This document shows positions 1 through 6,324 of a DNA stretch of 7,452 nt, one piece after another. Position 1 is the stretch's first letter; each line of letters starts with the position of its first letter. Below the pieces are notes generated by a model. It saw only the letters and a list, made by a program, of their open reading frames with translations, was not told where the DNA came from and did no database searches. The stretch comes from Deltaproteobacteria bacterium (GTDB taxonomy: Bacteria > Desulfobacterota > Dissulfuribacteria > Dissulfuribacterales > UBA3076): NCBI GenBank assembly GCA_030618205.1, contig JAUXDR010000042.1:1-7452 (forward strand), read 5' to 3'. The position numbers were made by a program, and so were the translations under genes.

Positions 1-191
1 GTATAATGGGGGGAGGTGTCTATGCGTTTCACTATGCTCCCATTGTCAATTTGTCAGCTCTGCTGCTTGTGCAAATTATGACGGGCATTGTACTTTATAC
101 CGTCCTTTGTTATATTTTCCGGATATCCTCTTTTATGGAAGTTATTGAGATGGCCAAGTCAAAGTTGCTCAACCTTCGATATGCCAATTAA
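1..191 (+). CDS. C-terminal end of a polysaccharide flippase-like membrane protein (partial)
   Basis: The reading frame is open from the window edge (first full codon at 3) to the TAA at 189-191, so this is the 3' end of a gene that starts upstream; the ATG at 6 is probably internal. About 63 residues are visible. They contain one clear hydrophobic segment (roughly residues 18-38 counted from that ATG, around LLLVQIMTGIVLYTVLCYIF), followed by a short basic, amphipathic tail ending KSKLLNLRYAN. A last membrane helix followed by a short charged tail is the usual ending of Wzx/MATE-like oligosaccharide flippases, and the next gene is a glycosyltransferase, which fits an O-antigen or capsule cluster. 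The family assignment rests on this short tail and on context. A Wzy-type polymerase or another membrane protein cannot be excluded. Confidence 0.6.
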   Translation, partial: IMGGGVYAFHYAPIVNLSALLLVQIMTGIVLYTVLCYIFRISSFMEVIEMAKSKLLNLRYAN

Positions 192-215
192 TAATCGAAA
201 ATAAGAGAACAAACT

Positions 216-1324
216 ATGACAGAACATAATGAACCCCAAACTCCCAAGACTGATGAAATCCCATGCAAGGACATCAGCGAACCGACTGCGCTTTCAAAGA
301 ATCCCCTGGTCAGTGTGTCCACATGATCACTTACAACCACGCTCCATATATCGCCCAGGCGATTGAGGGCGTAGTGAAACAGGAAACAGAATATCCATTC
401 GAGTTGATAATCGGCGAGGATTGTTCAACCGATGGCACACGGGATATTGTTTTTGAATTTCAAAAAAAGTACCCGGATATCATTCGGGTAATCACATCGG
501 ATAAAAATGTCGGAGCGAAGCAGAATGACTACCGGACCACGAAAGCCTGCCGGGGAAAGTATATAGCCTTTTGTGATGGTGATGATTACTGGCATCGATT
601 GGATAAAATACAGCTTCAGGCGGATTATGTGGAGGAACATACAAAGTGCGGATTGATTTGTTCAGACTACGACGAATATAGAGTTTCCAGCAGAGTGCGG
701 ATAAACCGGATAAATAAGTCCTACAAGCGGAACCCTGCTAATTCAGATTACAAAAAGATATTTGAAGGCGAGAGTGGTATCCAGACATGTACCGTAATGG
801 TTCGGAGAGAAATATTGGAGCCGATTATTAATGCCGATACTGTTCTGTATCATAGCGACCGATTTCCGGTAGGGGATTTGCCATTGTGGTTTGAAATTTC
901 CTACGTTTCGGATGTTGCTTACATCGATGAATCCATGGCTACATATAATTACCTTCCGGAGTCGGCTACAAAGAGTCGAGATCATGTAAGAATTTTACGA
1001 GTGAGGATATTTGTAAAAGAGTTGATTCTTTATTTGATCCACAAGTATGAATTGCCGGAAGTTGTACGATTTAAGCACGAGGAAGATTGGTTTGATCGCA
1101 AATTAAAGTTAGCTTTATACGAAAAGGATCCAACCTTGGCAGACGAAGTAAAAAGGAGAAAAAAGCGACTTACGGTAATAGACCGATTAAAAATTCTTGG
1201 TACATATAATGCTACTATTAATTCTATCCTTCGTTTTTATTATTGTTGCGGCCGGTTCCGTGATAAAAGATTGCTGAAAGATACATTATGTCAAATTTTT
1301 AAGAATATTTTAATCCAAAAGTGA
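216..1324 (+). CDS. Family 2 glycosyltransferase (GT-A fold) with a frameshift near the N-terminus
   Basis: This would transfer a sugar from a nucleotide-sugar donor to a growing glycan at the cytoplasmic membrane face. The downstream frame reads HMITYNHAPYI, then IIGEDCSTDGT and CDGDDYW (the DxD-type metal/nucleotide-sugar site), and later GDLPLWFEI, all standard for family 2 enzymes. The frame that begins at ATG 216 encodes the expected first beta strand (NPLVSV) but stops at TGA 324. The rest lies in another frame, open from ATG 263 to the stop at 1324 (353 codons). Removing one GT at 315-316 joins the two parts as LVSVHMITYNH, the usual family sequence, giving 368 residues. ATG 263 has no visible ribosome site and would give an unrelated N-terminus; ATG 323 would lose the first strand. 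The gene may be inactive, phase-variable, or affected by a sequencing error. It starts 24 bp after the flippase-like gene. Family call is firm; the sugar is unknown. Confidence 0.85.
313..318 (+). repeat. Short GT dinucleotide tract at the glycosyltransferase frameshift
   Basis: Three GT units lie exactly where the glycosyltransferase changes frame. With two units the 216 frame continues into the conserved VHMITYNH block; with three it ends at 324. The tract is very short for a classical phase-variation repeat, so a one-off slippage or a sequencing error is as likely as a switch. Confidence 0.6.
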
Positions 1325-1432
1325 GCATGCAATCCTAAACAGCATTTTAAACTTGGATTTTTGATGAGTTGTACAAAGATCCATCAAGGATGTAGAAACT
1401 ATATTTCATATATTCGGGAGGGAAGTCGTAAA

Positions 1433-1769
1433 ATGTCTTTCTCTATTTTTTCAGTATTGAAGGAAATCATCTACAATCTATATCCGAATGCGAGAAAGTC
1501 AATTAAATCGTTCATCAAGAAAAAAACAATTCCACGCGGAAAACATACTTATGGTTCAGAAGCTTTATTAATTGGTCCCCCATCAGTTGTCTCCAACCTT
1601 TCTAAAGGAGTGAACGTGGGTGATGGTGCAGTTTTATCACAGGAATCTTTTAACTAAATATGTACTTCCTTATGCCATAGTAGGTGGTCATCCGGCAAGG
1701 ATTATGAGGCATTTGCGCTGTACCGGTTTTGAAAATAGTGTTTCGCAGTACCATAGATACAATATGTAG
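1433..1769 (+). pseudogene. Degenerate hexapeptide-repeat (LbH/CatB-like) acetyltransferase
   Basis: Intact relatives acetylate sugars using acetyl-CoA and form trimers of left-handed beta helices. The ATG at 1433, with GGGAGGG at 1416-1422 as a possible ribosome site, opens a frame reading MSFSIFSVLKEII, then IPRGKHTYGSEALLIGPPSV, the usual N-terminal region of CatB-like sugar O-acetyltransferases. Directly after SNLSKG it continues VNVGDGAVLSQES, which belongs near the C-terminal end of the beta helix, so the central hexapeptide coils and the expected catalytic histidine region are absent. The frame stops at 1657. One frame over, from 1650, the family C-terminus continues as LTKYVLPYAIVGGHPARIM and ends at the TAG at 1767-1769. 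The frame change falls at a run of four T (1648-1651). Internal deletion plus frameshift make a working enzyme very unlikely. The family call rests on the two flanking motif blocks. Confidence 0.75.
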
Positions 1770-2278
1770 TACATATATTATTTGTCTATACTATATATGG
1801 CTAACGATTAGCTCGCAACTTGACAAATTAGCTCTAAAGTGTGGGGTGAAATGTTTTTTGAACAACTCAAAACATACCATAAGGTTAGAGACAGCGCAAA
1901 TGCCTCAGCGGGGTAATTTGTGCTGCAGGAGTCCAATTCATGCCTTTTATACCTTAAGACGGACCCAGAAATATCATCTAATTTCTTGACAGCCCAATTC
2001 CAATCTGATACACGATATTCATGTTATAGGAGTTGGGAGAGATGGAGTCTGAGGAGATTTTGGGCCCACAATTCACCGGTTCCTGGTCAACCTGCTCCCC
2101 AATCCCTGGAAAGCAATTTCCTATCACCCACCACGTGGAGCGTCTCTCTCTCAAGGGTGCTCTTACAATAGCTGTTGACCCGGATTCCTGATTTGTCTAT
2201 GATACATATCCGATTTGCCTATTGCCCAAGAACGTACCTGCACTCTTGATTTACCTGTAATTCAAATGGGGTTTTTGT
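1770..2278 (+). other. Gene-free, apparently decayed spacer between the acetyltransferase remnant and the aminotransferase operon
   Basis: About 500 bases with no coding region I can support on either strand. Short open stretches, such as the one at 1920-2171, have no recognisable motif, no ribosome site and odd composition (many S, R, W, P). Translations of all plus frames break on stops every few tens of codons. The stretch around 2025-2170 is visibly richer in G+C than its surroundings and might be debris of a gene from another source, but I could not identify it. A 7-bp inverted repeat with a 1-base centre lies at 1762-1776 at the left edge. The promoter of the next operon is inside this region. 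Confidence 0.6.
2175..2203 (+). promoter_or_regulatory. Sigma70-type promoter for the aminotransferase-dehydrogenase-LicD operon
   Basis: TTGACC at 2175-2180 (5 of 6 matches to the -35 consensus) is followed by exactly 17 bases and then TATGAT at 2198-2203 (5 of 6 matches to the -10 consensus). Transcription would start near 2210, leaving a leader of about 70 bases before the ATG at 2279. It is the best promoter match I found in the window and lies directly ahead of the first intact gene after the decayed stretch. Confidence 0.6.
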
Positions 2279-3613
2279 ATGAAACCATATGACAAAACGT
2301 CTGTATATGAGAAGGATATCCCTGCTCCTGAAATAGATTATGCATCTCTGAAAGACACCTATGCATGTCCTTGCGATGAATCAAGAATGTATGACAAATT
2401 CCTAATGCCTGTTAAGGCAAAGGGAATGTGGGTTTGGTTTGATGGAGAAGAAGACCCTTATCTTGATCTGGTTCTCAATTATAGTTCCGTGAATTTTGGT
2501 CATTGTTATCCTCCTATTGTGGAAATTGCCAAAGAAGTAATCGAAAGGGTGGATCAAATCCATTCATTTCATTCAAAGGACAAGCTTGAACTGAGCGAAT
2601 ATCTTTCAAGAAAAGTAAGCTCAGACAAGAATTACAAAGTATATTTCAATATAGGTGGTTCCGCAGCCGTGTCTGATGCCATACGGCTATGTCGCTATTC
2701 CACTGGAAAAAGGTATATGATCTCATTTGATGGCTCATTTCATGGCGTGAGTCATACGGCTGCTTCTGTAGTAGATGACAGATTGGTGGCAAAGGAGCAA
2801 TTTGGCATTCCTATATCGGATTACACATTTTCCGTTCCGTTCCCAAGCAGGCATAATGATGTAACGATCGGCTCTTGCTTAGAGAAGATTGAGAAGCTTG
2901 TTTCAGATAATGACGTTGCCGGGATCATTGTTGAACCGATACAAGGAGCCGGGGGATTTATCATTCCGAAGGATTCTTTTCTCTTGGAATTAAGCAAGCT
3001 ATGTAAGCGGCTTGAAGTGAAATTGATAATAGACGAAATACAAGTAGGTTTTGGACGGGCAGGTTCCTTTTTTGTCTATCAACAATACGGTGTAACTAAT
3101 CCGGATATTGTCCTTTTGTCAAAGTCAATAGCCGGCGGTTATTTTCCTGTCAGCGCTGTTATCGCACGTTCCGATCTTTTTGATAGCGTACCAGTCAGAG
3201 GGACGGCGTTTCAAACGACGTTCAATAACAGCTCTTTCGGATTGGCAATTGCCAATCGGTTAATGAAACTGGTGGAGAAGGAGAAGATTTTCGACAGTAT
3301 ACCGGCGAAAGGCGATATGCTCTTGGAAAAACTGAGTTTTTTGGATAGAAGCCCCTACGTTGCCGATTTAAGAGGGATGGGGTTAGCAATTGCCTTTGAC
3401 ATTGTCGATCCGTTATCCAAACTGCCATCGGACAGATTGGCAAAAATTTTTGTATCGCAATGCTTGGAAGAGCATGTGATAAGTTATGCCTGTGGCGTAA
3501 ATTTTAACAGTGTCAAGATAATACCGTCATTGGTCGTTACCAATGAGGAGATGGATATCATCGTTGAGAGACTCGGCAAATGTTTGCAGCGGTTTCATGA
3601 CTGTGTGAAGTGA
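2279..3613 (+). CDS. Class III PLP-dependent aminotransferase (acetylornithine/GABA/GSA family)
   Basis: Predicted to move an amino group between an amino donor and a keto or aldehyde substrate in the cytoplasm. The 444 residues match the usual class III length. Motifs in order: NFGHCYPPI near 72-80; the phosphate-binding GGSAAVSDAIRLCR (126-139); FDGSFHG (150-156); IIVEPIQGAGG (216-226); the PLP-ring aspartate in LIIDEIQVGFGR (Asp252); the Schiff-base lysine in LLSKSIAGGYFP (Lys282); and the threonine block FQTTFNNS (311-318) from the neighbouring subunit. All key residues are present, so it looks active. ATG 2279 has GGGG at 2268-2271 as a modest ribosome site. It is the first gene of a tight operon with a dehydrogenase and a LicD protein. 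Glutamate-1-semialdehyde aminomutase-like activity is possible, but the position in a glycan locus argues for a sugar or side-chain precursor. Substrate unknown. Confidence 0.9.
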   Translation: MKPYDKTSVYEKDIPAPEIDYASLKDTYACPCDESRMYDKFLMPVKAKGMWVWFDGEEDPYLDLVLNYSSVNFGHCYPPIVEIAKEVIERVDQIHSFHSKDKLELSEYLSRKVSSDKNYKVYFNIGGSAAVSDAIRLCRYSTGKRYMISFDGSFHGVSHTAASVVDDRLVAKEQFGIPISDYTFSVPFPSRHNDVTIGSCLEKIEKLVSDNDVAGIIVEPIQGAGGFIIPKDSFLLELSKLCKRLEVKLIIDEIQVGFGRAGSFFVYQQYGVTNPDIVLLSKSIAGGYFPVSAVIARSDLFDSVPVRGTAFQTTFNNSSFGLAIANRLMKLVEKEKIFDSIPAKGDMLLEKLSFLDRSPYVADLRGMGLAIAFDIVDPLSKLPSDRLAKIFVSQCLEEHVISYACGVNFNSVKIIPSLVVTNEEMDIIVERLGKCLQRFHDCVK

Positions 3614-3619
3614 AGAAAC

Positions 3620-4546
3620 ATGGCTACTATGAAACTACTATATATTGGTGTTTGCATGGAGAACCTCGAGGAGCATTATCCGTCCTATACCAAGGGTGAA
3701 TTCCTGGAGGATGCTTATACTGAAGATGAATTGGTGGATGTGGTGATACGTCAGCATATTAACGTGCTAATGGTGGATGTTCTCGGTACAACGTTCACCG
3801 CACCATTGCTACAACAATTGAAGGGACGGATAAGGCTCATTAATTTCTTGTATCAATCCATTGATTCTCTGATAGACTTGGAAGAAGCGGCATGTTGTGG
3901 CATAGTAGTTAGAAAACTCCCCGATAACATGTACTGCAATGAAGTTGCTGAGTTTGCGATTACGCAGTTATTATGTGCCTGTAAGGGTACAATTGAATTT
4001 GATGCATCCATTAAGAACGGAGAATGGAGTCAGGCGGTACATACAAATCTCTCAGTAAAAGGCAAAACTCTGGGCATTGTGGGCTTTGGGAATATTGGTA
4101 AGCGTATAATTGAGTTATGCGGAAATTGGGGGATGAATATTGTGGTAACACGAAAGCATTTGAATAGGCAGCAGTGTCTCCCCAATGTAACTTTTGCTGA
4201 TTTTCCCGATCTGATTGAGAATAGTGATTTTATCATTTTTGCTGTTCCCCTTAATGAAGATACTTTTCACATGTTCAATAGGAATCACATAGACAGATTG
4301 AAGCGAAATTCAATAATAGTGAATATTTCGCGAGGCAACGTTGTGGATGAAAACGCCATACATGAAGCGCTGAGGTCGGGCAGATTGCATAGATATTGTA
4401 CAGACGTCTTTTCACAAGAACCGATAAATGAGGATCATGTGTTTCTGAATAGTGACAAAACGATCGTATCGCCTCATGTGGCATGGGCAACTGAAGACAC
4501 ATTGCAAAAGACATATGGCGTGTGGTTTGACCAAACAATCATCTAG
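3620..4546 (+). CDS. D-isomer-specific 2-hydroxyacid dehydrogenase (NAD-dependent, phosphoglycerate dehydrogenase-like)
   Basis: Would oxidise a D-2-hydroxyacid to a 2-oxoacid, or do the reverse, with NAD(H). The nucleotide-binding motif GFGNIG is at 155-160. The family catalytic triad is complete: Arg238 in NISRGNVVDENA, Glu267 in DVFSQEP and His286 in SPHVAWAT. The protein has 308 residues and stops soon after WFDQTII, whereas relatives commonly add a short helix and tail, so the C-terminus may be clipped by roughly 10-20 residues; the active site is not affected. The ATG at 3620 is 6 bp after the aminotransferase stop and has only a weak ribosome site (GAAG), so coupled translation is likely; an in-frame ATG at 3629 is an alternative. 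Pairing with the aminotransferase suggests oxidation followed by amination, like the SerA-SerC logic, but this is inference. Confidence 0.87.
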   Translation: MATMKLLYIGVCMENLEEHYPSYTKGEFLEDAYTEDELVDVVIRQHINVLMVDVLGTTFTAPLLQQLKGRIRLINFLYQSIDSLIDLEEAACCGIVVRKLPDNMYCNEVAEFAITQLLCACKGTIEFDASIKNGEWSQAVHTNLSVKGKTLGIVGFGNIGKRIIELCGNWGMNIVVTRKHLNRQQCLPNVTFADFPDLIENSDFIIFAVPLNEDTFHMFNRNHIDRLKRNSIIVNISRGNVVDENAIHEALRSGRLHRYCTDVFSQEPINEDHVFLNSDKTIVSPHVAWATEDTLQKTYGVWFDQTII

Positions 4547-4551
4547 CTGTA

Positions 4552-4557
4552 AGAGGA
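4552..4557 (+). promoter_or_regulatory. Ribosome binding site of the LicD-family gene
   Basis: AGAGGA lies 4 bases before the ATG at 4562. It fixes the start of the LicD gene and is the clearest Shine-Dalgarno site of the operon. Confidence 0.6.
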
Positions 4558-4561
4558 TATC

Positions 4562-5227
4562 ATGGAAGAAAAGAGCTTGAGTTGGTGGGGCGATGTAACA
4601 ACAGCTAATCAAGAAGAAACAGTCAGTAAGAATAAGGAAATAATCGGTGAAAGAGTAGAACTGCTCACGGTAATTAAAGGAATTCTGGAGGAAGCCGGCA
4701 TTGAGTTTTTTATAGAGGGTGGGACCCTGTTGGGTGCTTACAGAAACGGCCAATTCATCTATCATGACAATGATATAGATATCGGCTGTGTAGACAAAGA
4801 GTTTGCCAAAGTAGGAGAAGCATTGGATCGAAAACTGCCGGATAAGTACACATATAATCTGAGAACAGAAGTCGGGGGCTTTGCGACAAATGCATTTGGC
4901 TGTTTTCCTAAAGGCGGGGAGAGAATTGTTGACGCCTATGATCAGGAATGGCCTCTGAATATGTTAGATATTTACCATTACATTTATGGTGAAGATGAAA
5001 AGTCCTACCGGCTGGATCACGATAGGGCAGGACGTGATCCACAAGGAAATCCGAAATGGATTCCGGAAGATGTCATCTTTCCATTAGGTACGATCATGTT
5101 TGAGGGTATCGAATGTCCTTGTCCTAACAAGCCTAAAGCGTTCGCAGAGATTGAGCAAGGCTACTTAGGAGAGGATTTTGAGTTTGATCAGGAAACGCAG
5201 TTGTTTGTCAAGAGACGTTCAGGGTGA
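4562..5227 (+). CDS. LicD-family phosphotransferase
   Basis: LicD proteins have a nucleotidyltransferase-like fold; characterised members transfer phosphocholine or a related phospho-group from a CDP-linked donor onto cell-surface glycans. The diagnostic blocks are here: FFIEGGTLLGAYRNGQF (49-65) followed by HDNDIDIG (68-75), the acidic metal site with Asp69, Asp71 and Asp73; then MLDIYHY (134-140) and the C-terminal block IFPLGTIMFEGIECPCPNKP (172-191). The length of 221 residues is at the short end for the family, but all recognisable blocks are present. It is the third gene of its operon, 15 bp after the dehydrogenase stop. Its last 9 bp overlap the stop end of the convergent PLP enzyme. 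The nearby LicC-like nucleotidyltransferase is the natural supplier of an activated donor. Which phospho-group it transfers is unknown. Confidence 0.88.
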   Translation: MEEKSLSWWGDVTTANQEETVSKNKEIIGERVELLTVIKGILEEAGIEFFIEGGTLLGAYRNGQFIYHDNDIDIGCVDKEFAKVGEALDRKLPDKYTYNLRTEVGGFATNAFGCFPKGGERIVDAYDQEWPLNMLDIYHYIYGEDEKSYRLDHDRAGRDPQGNPKWIPEDVIFPLGTIMFEGIECPCPNKPKAFAEIEQGYLGEDFEFDQETQLFVKRRSG

Positions 5228-6322
5228 ATCGAGGATATCTGCCAAGGCCTCGACCAGGTTACGATTTTCGGCTTTGGTGCGGCTGGAAATGCGAATGTAG
5301 CGGCCAGAATCCGGCAGTGTTTTGCCCTGGCAGTGTTTAATGTATATGTTATGCTCAATGAACAATCTCCGTGTGACTTCAGGACCGTCGGGCGACGAGT
5401 CGGGAAGGCGGCAGAAAACGAAGTTTGCATCGGGTCTGTAGACCGTTACCCCCGGGACCGTACACAGGATTTCGTAAAGGTCATCCCGGTCGGCCTTTAC
5501 TTGGTCACAGCTTTCCGTAAATTCTTGGCGATATCGGGGCACAAGCCGTAGAAACTCCTCCGCGAACCCGTTGACATTCCAGATATGGATGTTGTTGCGT
5601 ACCGCTTCGGCAAATCCGGAATTTGCCGTGAGCATATAGCCGATCCTCAAACCACAGATACCAAAGGCTTTGCTCATGCTTTTGAAGATTGCCATATTGG
5701 GGTAAAGCTCGATGTCCTGTTCCAGCGTCGCCTGATCACGATCCCGTGTGAAATCAATGAAGGACTCATCGACGATCAGCATACAGTCATCCTTAGCAAG
5801 TGTTTTGGCAAGATGTATGAGATCGGACCGGGGGACCACCAATGAGGTGGGGTTGTTCGGCGTTACCACAACAGCCACATTCGCGCCAACCCGGACGGCT
5901 TCTGCGGCAAACTTACCCACATCCAGATGGAACGAAGGGGAGCGAAGCGCAAATTCAACTGCCCGTCCCTGAGGTGCGGCATTCGCATATTCGTTGAAAG
6001 ACGGCACCGGAACGATCAGCCGCCGCGCGAGATGTCCCGAGACGATCTTAATAAGCTCGGAAGCACCGTTCGCCACAACTATTCGCTCAGGGGGTTGATT
6101 GATGAAATTACCGACAAGACCGGCAAGGGCATCCTGGGCAACCGGGTAGTTCAAAACTAGGTCGTGCATTTGGTTCTTGAGATGAGTAAGAATCGCCGGC
6201 GGCGGGAAATAGAGATTATAGAGATATGCATGGTCTACAAAGCCATGGCGATAGTACCCGCCATGCTGACCGGTGATCAATTCGTATTTCTGTGCCTGGG
6301 TGTCGTAATCGGGATTTGCCAT
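5219..6322 (-). CDS. Fold type I PLP enzyme of the HisC/CobD class (aminotransferase or phospho-amino-acid decarboxylase)
   Basis: 367 residues, the usual length for histidinol-phosphate aminotransferase and L-threonine-phosphate decarboxylase relatives. Visible landmarks: HGG (20-22), VVANGASELIKIV (82-94), TPNNPTS (154-160, Asn157), LIVDESFIDF (182-191, Asp185), the Schiff-base lysine in SMSKAFGICGLRIGY (Lys218, Arg226 for the PLP phosphate) and the carboxylate-binding arginine in YIRISSR (Arg344). All catalytic positions are kept. Enzymes of this group in glycan loci are known to make small amino-alcohol phosphates such as ethanolamine phosphate from serine phosphate or serinol phosphate from dihydroxyacetone phosphate; here this is inference. 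The ATG is 2 bp after the stop of the upstream nucleotidyltransferase and has no good ribosome site, so coupled translation is likely. It converges on and overlaps the LicD gene by 9 bp. Confidence 0.87.
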   Translation of the reverse strand: MANPDYDTQAQKYELITGQHGGYYRHGFVDHAYLYNLYFPPPAILTHLKNQMHDLVLNYPVAQDALAGLVGNFINQPPERIVVANGASELIKIVSGHLARRLIVPVPSFNEYANAAPQGRAVEFALRSPSFHLDVGKFAAEAVRVGANVAVVVTPNNPTSLVVPRSDLIHLAKTLAKDDCMLIVDESFIDFTRDRDQATLEQDIELYPNMAIFKSMSKAFGICGLRIGYMLTANSGFAEAVRNNIHIWNVNGFAEEFLRLVPRYRQEFTESCDQVKADRDDLYEILCTVPGVTVYRPDANFVFCRLPDSSPDGPEVTRRLFIEHNIYIKHCQGKTLPDSGRYIRISSRTKAENRNLVEALADILDSP

Positions 6323-6324
6323 GC

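Noticed and set aside
743..985. Minus-strand open frame inside the glycosyltransferase
   Set aside because: Shadow of the family 2 glycosyltransferase, which has clear motifs on the plus strand.
1331..1359. AATCC/GGATT inverted repeat followed by a short T run after the glycosyltransferase, as a terminator
   Set aside because: The stem has only 5 bp, is A+T-rich and has a 19-base loop; it is too weak to call a terminator.
1762..1776. ATATGTA-G-TACATAT palindrome as an operator
   Set aside because: It is purely A+T-rich, ends a dead gene, and has no promoter or gene beside it; a chance symmetry is likely.
1986..2014. Perfect TTGACA as a -35 box
   Set aside because: No acceptable -10 hexamer at 16-18 bp (best is TACACG), and no gene begins closely downstream. 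The same holds for TTGACA at 1820-1825.
1729..2171. Two overlapping plus-strand open stretches (1729-1989 and 1920-2171) as small genes
   Set aside because: No ribosome site, no motif and biased composition. The first begins inside the acetyltransferase remnant, so both are treated as chance openings in decayed DNA.
4412..4765. A 117-codon minus-strand open frame across the dehydrogenase-LicD junction
   Set aside because: It lies antisense to two well-supported genes, bridges their boundary, and has no recognisable domain or start signal.
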